A stretch of 64,000 nucleotides of DNA from Oscillospiraceae bacterium (lineage in GTDB: Bacteria; Bacillota; Clostridia; Oscillospirales; Oscillospiraceae): NCBI GenBank assembly GCA_022800215.1, contig JAAWPV010000077.1, positions 1-64,000 of the forward strand, in the 5' to 3' direction. Below the pieces are notes generated by a model. That model was not told the origin of the DNA, searched no databases, and saw nothing but the letters and a program-made list of their open reading frames with translations. The position numbers were made by a program, and so were the translations under genes. Shown piece by piece: positions 24,435 to 31,046 of this stretch (position 1 is the first letter of the stretch; each line of letters starts with the position of its first letter).

Positions 24435-25796
24435 TTACCTCGCCGGGGCAGGGGCTTTCTTACCGGGGTCTTTCTCTGCGGTGGCCTTGGCCTTTTGGCG
24501 CTCGATCAGTTTCTTGCGAACTTCCAGTCCCTCGAAAATGCCTTTTTTCACGTCGGGGACAGTGGTTCCCTTGGAGAAGTATGGCAGAAGATCCTCTTCC
24601 ATAAGCGTAACCTTTAAGGGCGGTTCAACCTCCCGCTTGGTAGGTGCCACCGCCGCCTCGATCTTTTTCTCGGTGAGCGTACCTGCTTTACTGGCCTCTT
24701 TCAGTTCCTTGGCCTTAGAGCCAGAGGGTACAGTGCCCCCCTCCTTCTCGATGGCATCCGCCAACTTCTCCTGTTCTTGGGGCTTCATTTGGGCAATATC
24801 CACGGCTGTGTTGACTGGGAGTTTCTTATCGTCCACCATCTTCTGCAGCGGCGGGGTCAGTTTAGTCAGGGTTTTGAGCCGCTGAACTTGGGCAACGCTC
24901 TCCCCCGTCTGTCTTGCAATTTCCTCATCGGCAGTCAAAGGTTTCTGACCGGAAGCCTCCATCGCTGCAATTTCCTCCTTGGAGCGTCGTCCGGTCTTGC
25001 GTTTTAGGGCTTCCGCCCTCATAGTGTAGGCTCTTGCCTTTTCCATCGGAGTAAGGGGCTTATCCCGCTTGAGGTTGGAGTCTACCATGTAAATCGTGGC
25101 CTCATCGTGATCCATATTCCGGACAATGACCGGAATTTCAGCCAGTCCCGCCAGCTTTGCAGCGTGCATACGCCGATGACCCGCAACCATTTCAAATCGG
25201 CCCGGCTTCTTGGGATTGCGAATGATGGTGGCAGGCTCCAGAATGCCCACCTGCTTGATACTATCGACCAAAGCGACCATATCCTCATCATCCCGCACCG
25301 GGAACGGATGGCCTTCAAAATCGTCGATGTACTCCATCGCCATCATTGTGACCTGACCCAGTTTCTCTTTAGGAACAATCACCATGGAGAAATCCTTGGG
25401 AATACCATCCTTGTCTACTTCCTCGGTAGGCTCCTTTTTCTCGGTAACTTTAGCCCCCCTTCCGTTGTCGTCAGGCTTTTTTCCTTCAGGGGCCTTGGGC
25501 GGTTCGGTGGGCTTCTCCTTCCCAGTTTTACCGGGGGCAGCGGAAGCCTTGTCCTCCTTTATCTCTTCACCCTTCTCAGCAGGCTTTTTGCCTTCGGGAG
25601 CTTTGGGCGGCTCGGTGGGCTTCTTCTCTTCCACAGGTTTGCCGGGAACAGTGGGAGCGGCCACCTTGGGTGGTTCCGGTGTCTTTTTACCCTCGGTGGG
25701 GTTGAGCGATGTGTCCGGGGGGGCGGGAGGCTTTTCCTCCGTGGGGTGTGCCCGGAACGATCCGAGCAAGGGGTTGTCTTTCTTGGGGTCTGCCAT
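24435..25796 (-). CDS. ParB/Spo0J-like partition protein with long N-terminal Pro/Lys/Glu linker
   Basis: 453 aa. Residues 1-130 are low complexity with repeats of a TEPPKAPEGKKP unit. Residues about 150-260 are the ParB N-terminal domain, with the nucleotide-binding box AGHRRMHAAKLAG and LTPMEKARAY. A helix-turn-helix region follows (TADEEIARQTGESVAQVQRL). It may spread from a parS-like site or act as a plasmid-type regulator; no ParA is in the window. A protein tail with Pro-Gly-Lys-Lys ends Ala-Pro-Ala-Arg. AAGGAGG lies before ATG 25796, 29 bases from palindrome 10. Confidence 0.9.
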   Translation of the reverse strand: MADPKKDNPLLGSFRAHPTEEKPPAPPDTSLNPTEGKKTPEPPKVAAPTVPGKPVEEKKPTEPPKAPEGKKPAEKGEEIKEDKASAAPGKTGKEKPTEPPKAPEGKKPDDNGRGAKVTEKKEPTEEVDKDGIPKDFSMVIVPKEKLGQVTMMAMEYIDDFEGHPFPVRDDEDMVALVDSIKQVGILEPATIIRNPKKPGRFEMVAGHRRMHAAKLAGLAEIPVIVRNMDHDEATIYMVDSNLKRDKPLTPMEKARAYTMRAEALKRKTGRRSKEEIAAMEASGQKPLTADEEIARQTGESVAQVQRLKTLTKLTPPLQKMVDDKKLPVNTAVDIAQMKPQEQEKLADAIEKEGGTVPSGSKAKELKEASKAGTLTEKKIEAAVAPTKREVEPPLKVTLMEEDLLPYFSKGTTVPDVKKGIFEGLEVRKKLIERQKAKATAEKDPGKKAPAPAR

Positions 25797-25825
25797 TGTT
25801 ATTCCTCCTTAAAAATTATTTTGCC

Positions 25826-25855
25826 GAAACACACCTCAATTTGAGGTATGTTTTC
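25826..25855. repeat. ICE palindrome copy 10
   Basis: About 30 bases, inner arms ACACC/GGTAT (G-T type pairing in RNA). The rep stop codon (25854-25856) lies at its edge; the ParB-like gene starts 29 bases away. Confidence 0.93.
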
Positions 25856-26798
25856 AACCAAGGTCATGTTGTACTTCCGCCTGATAGTAATTGCTCATAG
25901 TGACAGGGGCATTGTAAAGGGCTGTAAGTAGATAAGCCCGGATATTGCGGATTTGAGTGGTGTTGCGGTGCATACAGTCAAACACATACTCCATGTGGCT
26001 ACTATTCAAGGCGAGAAAACGGCTCTGCACCTGTCCCACAGGTATTTCCTCACCCCCTATGCGAACGGAAGGGCGGGTACTGCAAAGGGCGTCCACCATT
26101 AGCTCTACCACACCGTCAACATCCTCATAGTTGAACTGTCCGCAAAGATAAGAAAATTCAATTTGGGTTTCAATTTCTTTTCGGCAATCGCTTCGATCCG
26201 TCCATCTGCTTGTTTGGGGTGGTGAAGATGGATAGATAGATTGCTCAAGAGGACTAAAATCAGTCTGATTAAAATCAGGATAGATACCTGCGGTTTTCTC
26301 GCACTCTGGAGTGCGGTATTGCCGCACTCTTGACTGCGGATTTTCCGCAGCCTGGGCTGCTGGTTTTCCGCACTCTGGACTGCTACTAATCGGAAAGTCT
26401 TGCGGCTCTTTGAGTTGGGGTGGTATCTGGCCTGTGGTAAAACGCTTGACATATATCCGGGTGGGCTTGCCTTGGCCTTGCCTGACACGCTCAATGAGAC
26501 CGATTCCCTTTCCTACGTCTAACTCCACTAACAGCTTGGTGGCTTTGTCATGCCCACAATTCAGGTCGGCCTGTATCTCGTCCAAGGTGTAATAAATAAA
26601 CACCCGGCCCAATCTGTCATACCAGCCATTTTTAGCAGAGAGACCCATACGGTCAAGTAGGAGGCCATACAGCAGCTTTGCATCCGTGGACAAGCGCTTG
26701 AATTGGTCGCTGGTGACAAGCTGCCGTGGAATACGAAAATAGCTGAATTGACCGCTTTCGTCACCATAGTAATAATCAAATGTCGGTGCCATACTCAT
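25854..26798 (-). CDS. repA: RepA_N-type replication initiator
   Basis: 314 aa. Residues 1-120 (FSYFRIPRQLVTSDQFKRLS, then AKLLYGLLLDRMGLS and FIYYTLDEIQADLNCG) match the RepA_N winged-helix domain of Gram-positive theta plasmids and ICEs. The middle (about 136-166) is encoded by four 23-base iterons. The C-terminal part is helical. It would initiate replication of the excised element. GGGAGGTGA lies 6 bases before ATG 26798. It is the first gene of the long minus-strand set and is divergent from the recombinase. Confidence 0.9.
   Translation of the reverse strand: MSMAPTFDYYYGDESGQFSYFRIPRQLVTSDQFKRLSTDAKLLYGLLLDRMGLSAKNGWYDRLGRVFIYYTLDEIQADLNCGHDKATKLLVELDVGKGIGLIERVRQGQGKPTRIYVKRFTTGQIPPQLKEPQDFPISSSPECGKPAAQAAENPQSRVRQYRTPECEKTAGIYPDFNQTDFSPLEQSIYPSSPPQTSRWTDRSDCRKEIETQIEFSYLCGQFNYEDVDGVVELMVDALCSTRPSVRIGGEEIPVGQVQSRFLALNSSHMEYVFDCMHRNTTQIRNIRAYLLTALYNAPVTMSNYYQAEVQHDLG
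26300..26391. repeat. Four tandem 23-base iterons inside repA: likely origin of replication
   Basis: Units at 26300-26322, 26323-26345, 26346-26368 and 26369-26391 are each exactly 23 bases, begin CGCA and mostly follow CGCACTCTGGACTGCGG plus a T-rich end. Because 23 is not a multiple of 3, each unit encodes different residues. The selection is therefore on DNA, not protein. RepA_N replicons are known to hold their origin as repeats within the rep gene. Confidence 0.82.
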
Positions 26799-26821
26799 AG
26801 CTGCTCACCTCCCAAAAATGC

Positions 26822-26855
26822 AAAAAGGCGTTGCCAATGACGGCAACGCCTTTTT
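26822..26855. terminator. Bidirectional terminator hairpin between repA and the recombinase
   Basis: A perfect 14-base-pair stem (AAAAAGGCGTTGCC with GGCAACGCCTTTTT) with a T-run on either strand. It lies upstream of both divergent genes and so insulates them from read-through. Confidence 0.85.
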
Positions 26856-26865
26856 CTTGATTTTT

Positions 26866-26894
26866 TTGCTGTAATTTGTCGAATATTGTATAAT
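26866..26894 (+). promoter_or_regulatory. Predicted sigma-A promoter of the recombinase
   Basis: TTGCTG (26866-26871), a 17-base spacer and TATAAT (26889-26894). The leader to ATG 27025 is about 125 bases long. No sporulation-type promoter is obvious by eye. Confidence 0.6.
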
Positions 26895-27024
26895 AATTAT
26901 GTAAGTATCCGCAACTTTTCAAATAAAAATAGCGCCATTTCGACCCATTCTTCCTTCGTGCGCTGGTAGAATGAAAAAATATGATAGGATAGCGCACAAT
27001 ACATATCATACAGAGGTGAAAGAA

Positions 27025-28866
27025 ATGTATAACGGCAATCCTTTGGTCATCTATTCCCGAAAATCTAAATTTACGGGCAAGGGGGAAAGCATAGAGAATC
27101 AAATTGAAATGTGCAAACAATATATCCGGGTGCAATACGGGGATGAGGCCGCAGACAACGCCTTGATCTACGAGGACGAAGGATTTTCTGGCGGCACGCT
27201 GGAACGTCCAAAATTCAAAAAGATGATGGCAGACGCAAAAGAAAAGTGTTTTCGGGCAATCGTTGTTTACCGTCTTGACCGTATTAGCCGCAACATCGGG
27301 GATTTTGCCAAACTGATTGAACAGTTAAATAGAATGAAGATTGATTTCATTTCTATAAAAGAACAGTTTGATACATCCTCGCCTATGGGCCGGGCCATGA
27401 TGTATATATCCTCTGTTTTTTCCCAGTTAGAACGAGAGACCATAGCTGAACGCATTCGAGATAATATGCACGAACTTTCCAAAACTGGCCGCTGGCTCGG
27501 CGGAACAACACCCACAGGGTATGCTTCGGAAAGCATTTCCCATGTGACGATTGATGGAAAAACAAGAAAAGCCTGCAAGTTAAAAATCATTCCCGACGAG
27601 ATTGGCATGGTCAAGATGATTTTTGACAAATTTATTGAGACCGCTTCACTCACAAAGACGGAGACGTATTTACTGCAACACGGGTACAAGACGAAAAAGG
27701 GGAAAGATTTTACCCGTTTTGCCATTCGTGCGATATTGACAAATCCAGTCTACATGATAGCGGACGAAGCTGCCTATGAGTTTTTGACCCAAAATGAGGT
27801 GGACCTGTTTTCGGACAAAAGTGAGTTTGATGGCACACACGGTATCATGGCTTACAACCGCACCAATCAGCAACCGGGCAAGGCGACCCAAATTAAGCCG
27901 ATGGAGGAATGGATCGTATCAATTGGCAAGCATGAGGGGATTATTACGGGATCAGATTGGGTCAAGATACAAAGGGTGCTGGAGCAAAACAAGTCCAAGA
28001 GTTACCGGACGCCCCGGAGCCATGTAGCACTCCTATCTGGTCTTTTGATATGTGGTAATTGCGGAAACTTCATGCGTCCCAAGCTGACCCATAGATACAA
28101 CGTAAAGGGTGAAATGATATACACCTATATGTGTTCTATGAAAGAGCGGAGCCGTCGTCATGTCTGCGATATAAAAACCTGCAACGGCAACATTTTAGAT
28201 GCGGATGTAATCGAGCAAGTCAAGCTGTTGAGTAAAACGGACTCTGATCTTGTACGCCAAATTGAGCAGAGCAAGCGGGTTTTAACAGGCAACCGTGAAA
28301 GCTATGACGAGCAAATTTCTACATTAGAGGCTCAAATAGCCGAAAACGAGGGGGAGATCAGAGGACTTGTTTTCTCTTTGGGCAAAGCTTCTGGCACTCC
28401 TGCTGAGAACTACATTATGCAACAGATTGACGAGTTGCACGACAAAGGTGAAAAACTAAAACGGCATTTGGCAGAGCTAAAAGAGCTGACCGCCAGCCAT
28501 ACTCTTGCGGATATTGAATTTGACTTGCTGACGCAAATGCTGGCCTCATTCAAGGACAGAGTGGATGAAATGTCCATAGAGGAAAAGAGGGCCGCCCTCC
28601 GGGTGTTCGTCAAGGAAGTCATTTGGGACGGTGAAAATGTCCACTTAGTTTTGTTTGGCTCGGATTACAAATATGAGTTCCCGGAAACGCCTGTTGGAAT
28701 AGGTAATAAACTGGCGCTATCTGACGAACAAGAAAATTTTGAGGGAACAGCAGAAAGGTGGAATGTGGAGCCGTTAGGTGAGGGTAGCAAACGAAATTTT
28801 GATGCATTTTCGCTCCCAGCGGAAGCTTCAGGGGGAGGTCTCACTCTCCGATACCTTGGACGCTGA
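27025..28866 (+). CDS. Large serine recombinase (ICE integrase/excisase)
   Basis: 613 aa from ATG 27025, chosen for AGAGGTG 6-8 bases upstream; an in-frame ATG at 26971 has none. N-terminal resolvase domain with YSRKS (Ser14 is the likely nucleophile), EDEGFSGGTLERP and YRLDRISRN. It is followed by the recombinase domain, a zinc ribbon (CGNCGNFMRP, later CSMK and CDIKTC) and a coiled coil (about 420-510). It catalyses integration and excision at the sigK site. The last ~25 codons run over the right junction into chromosomal sigK sequence in another frame. The protein's C-terminal end therefore depends on whether the element is integrated. Confidence 0.95.
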   Translation: MYNGNPLVIYSRKSKFTGKGESIENQIEMCKQYIRVQYGDEAADNALIYEDEGFSGGTLERPKFKKMMADAKEKCFRAIVVYRLDRISRNIGDFAKLIEQLNRMKIDFISIKEQFDTSSPMGRAMMYISSVFSQLERETIAERIRDNMHELSKTGRWLGGTTPTGYASESISHVTIDGKTRKACKLKIIPDEIGMVKMIFDKFIETASLTKTETYLLQHGYKTKKGKDFTRFAIRAILTNPVYMIADEAAYEFLTQNEVDLFSDKSEFDGTHGIMAYNRTNQQPGKATQIKPMEEWIVSIGKHEGIITGSDWVKIQRVLEQNKSKSYRTPRSHVALLSGLLICGNCGNFMRPKLTHRYNVKGEMIYTYMCSMKERSRRHVCDIKTCNGNILDADVIEQVKLLSKTDSDLVRQIEQSKRVLTGNRESYDEQISTLEAQIAENEGEIRGLVFSLGKASGTPAENYIMQQIDELHDKGEKLKRHLAELKELTASHTLADIEFDLLTQMLASFKDRVDEMSIEEKRAALRVFVKEVIWDGENVHLVLFGSDYKYEFPETPVGIGNKLALSDEQENFEGTAERWNVEPLGEGSKRNFDAFSLPAEASGGGLTLRYLGR

Positions 28867-29155
28867 AGGGGAGGGCAACTCCCTCTCCCTTATGGACGTT
28901 TTGAAGGTGGATGACAATATGCTGGAGGATCTCTCCGCCAAGGATGCGGGCCGGGCAGTGAGAGCCAGTGTGGAGGAATGTTTGGATGACCGGGAAAAGC
29001 TGGTCATCACCCTGCGCTACGGTCTCGGCGGAGAAGCGCCTCTTACCCAACGGGAGATCGCCCAGCAGTGCGGCATTTCCCGCTCTTACGTCTCCCGCAT
29101 CGAGAAAAAAGCCCTGGAAAAACTGCGGGAACGGTTAGACAAGGAGATCAACTGA
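28778..29155 (+). pseudogene. sigK: 3' part of sigK-type sporulation sigma factor gene, split by the ICE
   Basis: From about codon NEILMHFRSQRK (28,790) to the stop at 29155 the frame encodes the second half of a SigK homologue. It includes VSLSDTLD, LMDVL, the region 4 helix-turn-helix TQREIAQQCGISRSYVSRIE, and EKALEKL-type ends. The N-terminal half (regions 1-3) is absent upstream; the frame is closed by a TAG at 28775. A GTG at 28778 with GGAG 7 bases before it could start a short peptide, but this is probably fortuitous. The break falls at the NEIxMHxR stretch, about where skin elements interrupt sigK in other Firmicutes. Precise excision would rebuild the gene if the 5' half lies at the other end. 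Confidence 0.9.
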
Positions 29156-29157
29156 AA

Positions 29158-29187
29158 AGGAGCGGCCCGTTTTCACAGGCCGCTCCT
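29158..29187. terminator. Bidirectional terminator after the sigK fragment
   Basis: A 10-base-pair stem AGGAGCGGCC/GGCCGCTCCT with A-run before and T-run after. It serves the sigK frame (plus) and the nucleoside hydrolase gene (minus). Confidence 0.85.
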
Positions 29188-29192
29188 CACTT

Positions 29193-30137
29193 TTAAACTT
29201 CCTTGGCGCTGTTTTTCACCATCTCTACCAGCCATTTCCGGAACATGGGGGTGTCGATCTCCAGAGCCACCGACACGTTGGGTGCCTTCCCTGTCTGCTT
29301 CCGGCGGTCCACAAAGGTGTGACCATAGGAATAGGTCCCCCGACACTCTACATCCACAAAGCAGTCTTCGCACTTCAGGCACTGAGGAAAGACGGCGGAG
29401 GCCAGAGCCAGGGCGTCATGCATGAGGGCCGCTTCGCTTCCCGTTTTCCGCCGGTGGAACATGAACTCCAGCAGATGGGTCACCACCCGGCCAGCCGGGG
29501 TGTCCACATTGTGGAGCTCTGCCGCGTCCTCCTCGATCATGGCCGCCTTCTCTGTGACATCCAGGCCCACCATGGTCATGGGGATCCCGCTTCGCAGCAC
29601 CACATGGGCGGCCTCCGGGTCCACCCAGATGTTAAACTCCGCCGTGGGGGTCACGTTGCCCCCACGGGCGGCTCCCCCCATGAACCAGATATGCTTGATG
29701 AGACCGGGCAGATCCTCGTGCTGCAAAAGAGCGATGGCGATATTGGTCATGGGGCCGATCACCAGAAGCTCCAGCTCCCCCTTCTCCTCCACCGCCATCT
29801 CATAGATGAGCTCGGAGGCGATACGCTTGGCAAACTCCCGCTTGGCAACGGGAAGCTCCAGATCTCCCAGGCCGGTGGAGCCGTGGACGCCGCTGGCGTT
29901 GCCCTCCTCCACAAAGGGGCCGATGATGGGCTTTACCGCCCCCTTGGCCACCGGAATGTCCTTGCCCAGATACTCCACCAGATTCAAATTGTTCCAGCTG
30001 GTGTACTTGTGGGGCACATTGCCGTTGACGGAGGTAATTGCCTTCACCCGGATTTCCGGGCAATAGAGAGCAGCCACAATGGCGATGGCGTCATCGGTCC
30101 CCGTGTCGCAGTCGATAATAAAAGGTCTTTTGGTCAT
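29193..30137 (-). CDS. Nucleoside hydrolase (IunH-like)
   Basis: 314 aa from ATG 30137 (GGAGG 6 bases upstream). The N-terminal IIDCDTGTDDAIAI is the DTDxGxDDxxAL-type metal site that defines the family. ELLVIGPMTNIAIAL and FNIWVDPEAAHVV are also typical. It hydrolyses ribonucleosides to base and ribose in the cytosol. It is the third gene of a purine salvage set with deoD and ade. A 111-base repeat lies between it and deoD. The end carries no unusual feature. Confidence 0.92.
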   Translation of the reverse strand: MTKRPFIIDCDTGTDDAIAIVAALYCPEIRVKAITSVNGNVPHKYTSWNNLNLVEYLGKDIPVAKGAVKPIIGPFVEEGNASGVHGSTGLGDLELPVAKREFAKRIASELIYEMAVEEKGELELLVIGPMTNIAIALLQHEDLPGLIKHIWFMGGAARGGNVTPTAEFNIWVDPEAAHVVLRSGIPMTMVGLDVTEKAAMIEEDAAELHNVDTPAGRVVTHLLEFMFHRRKTGSEAALMHDALALASAVFPQCLKCEDCFVDVECRGTYSYGHTFVDRRKQTGKAPNVSVALEIDTPMFRKWLVEMVKNSAKEV

Positions 30138-30178
30138 AATGCGCCTCCAAACTATAGTAATCGGGTCTGTTGATCTGT

Positions 30179-30289
30179 GCAAGAGGCTGAACGTTCGGTC
30201 TCTTTCCCTACGACTTGGGCCGGTCTTGGGCCGAATAGCACCCCTGCGCTCACCCTCCCTCCAATCCAAGCCCCCTCACAGCCTCTTGC
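30179..30289. repeat. Dispersed repeat, copy A, with 11-base inverted ends
   Basis: Bounded by GCAAGAGGCTG (30179-30189) and its exact reverse complement (30279-30289). The interior resembles the region near 41325-41400 (shared CGACTTGGGC/CGACTCGGGC, GGTCT and CGCTCACC/CGCTCGCC blocks). Lies between deoD and the nucleoside hydrolase gene. Confidence 0.6.
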
Positions 30290-30301
30290 TCCGCTCTTTT
30301 C

Positions 30302-31012
30302 TCAGGTCAAGGACAAAGCAACCTCCATCATCTGGGTGAAGGCAGTTTGGCGCTCCTCAGCGGTGGTGACCTCGTCAGGGCCGTCGGAGATGGTCAGGAT
30401 GCACAGAGCGTTGGCGCCGCCGGCGGCAGCGTTGGTGTAGAGGGCGGCGGACTCCATCTCCACCGCCAGGACCCCCATTTGGGGCCAGGTCTTGCCGTGA
30501 GGCAGCTCCACCCCATAGAAGACGTCGGAAGAGAGGACATTACCCACATGGTACTTGTAGCCCAGAGCCTTGGCGCTTGCCACCGCCTTCTCCAGCAGTT
30601 CGAAGCTGCAGATAGGGGCAAAGGTACCGGGAAGGCCCTGCATCTCGACATACCTGCTGGTGGTGCAGGCTCCCATGCCAAAGACCATCTCCTTCACATG
30701 GACATGGGGCTGCATGGTGCCGGCGGTGCCAATGCGGATCAGGTTTTTGCAGCCGTAGCCGTTGATAAGCTCATAGCTGTAAATACCCATGGAGGCGCAG
30801 CCCATGCCGGTACCCATGACGGAGACAGGCTTTCCCTTGTAGGTGCCGGTATAGCCGAACATATTCCGGGTGGCGTTGAACTGCTTTACATTCTCCATGT
30901 AAGTATCCGCGATGAACTTGGCCCGCAGAGGATCGCCGGGCAGCAGGATGGTCTCCGCGATCTCGCCCACCTGGGCCTGGATATGGGGGGTCGGAATAAC
31001 AAGTTTTGGCAT
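30302..31012 (-). CDS. deoD: Purine nucleoside phosphorylase
   Basis: 236 aa from ATG 31012 (AAGGAG upstream). DeoD-type hexameric PNP: ILLPGDPLRAKFIADTY at the N-terminus, MGTGMGCASMGIYSYEL, IRIGTAGTMQ (phosphate and base site) and VLAVEMESAALY, with the ribose-binding Glu-Met-Glu. ISDGPDEVT holds the catalytic Asp region. It splits purine nucleosides with phosphate. Between ade and the nucleoside hydrolase gene, same strand. Confidence 0.96.
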   Translation of the reverse strand: MPKLVIPTPHIQAQVGEIAETILLPGDPLRAKFIADTYMENVKQFNATRNMFGYTGTYKGKPVSVMGTGMGCASMGIYSYELINGYGCKNLIRIGTAGTMQPHVHVKEMVFGMGACTTSRYVEMQGLPGTFAPICSFELLEKAVASAKALGYKYHVGNVLSSDVFYGVELPHGKTWPQMGVLAVEMESAALYTNAAAGGANALCILTISDGPDEVTTAEERQTAFTQMMEVALSLT

Positions 31013-31046
31013 AAATAAGGACTCCTTTCTTGATTCCAGCAATTTT

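Larger units (their letters stand above)
1..28795. mobile_element. Integrative conjugative element (Tn916/CTn-like), right part; left end outside window
   Basis: A continuous set of conjugation genes (relaxase, MobC, VirD4, VirB4, TrbL-like, PrgI, NlpC/P60), a replication initiator, a ParB-like gene and a serine recombinase, nearly all on the minus strand. GC is visibly lower than in the chromosome to the right. The right boundary is placed near 28,790 because the sequence from there on encodes the C-terminal half of a SigK-type sigma factor, while the preceding bases belong to the recombinase gene. No left boundary or second attachment site is in the window. The exact core cannot be fixed without the left junction. 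Confidence 0.93.

Noticed and set aside
1031..25855. Palindromes as a CRISPR array
   Set aside because: Copies are kilobases apart between genes, without regular spacers or cas genes.
28778..29155. An independently expressed truncated sigma factor starting at GTG 28778
   Set aside because: Although GGAG precedes it, the start lies in recombinase sequence and would give only region 4 without a core-binding part; a split gene is the simpler reading.
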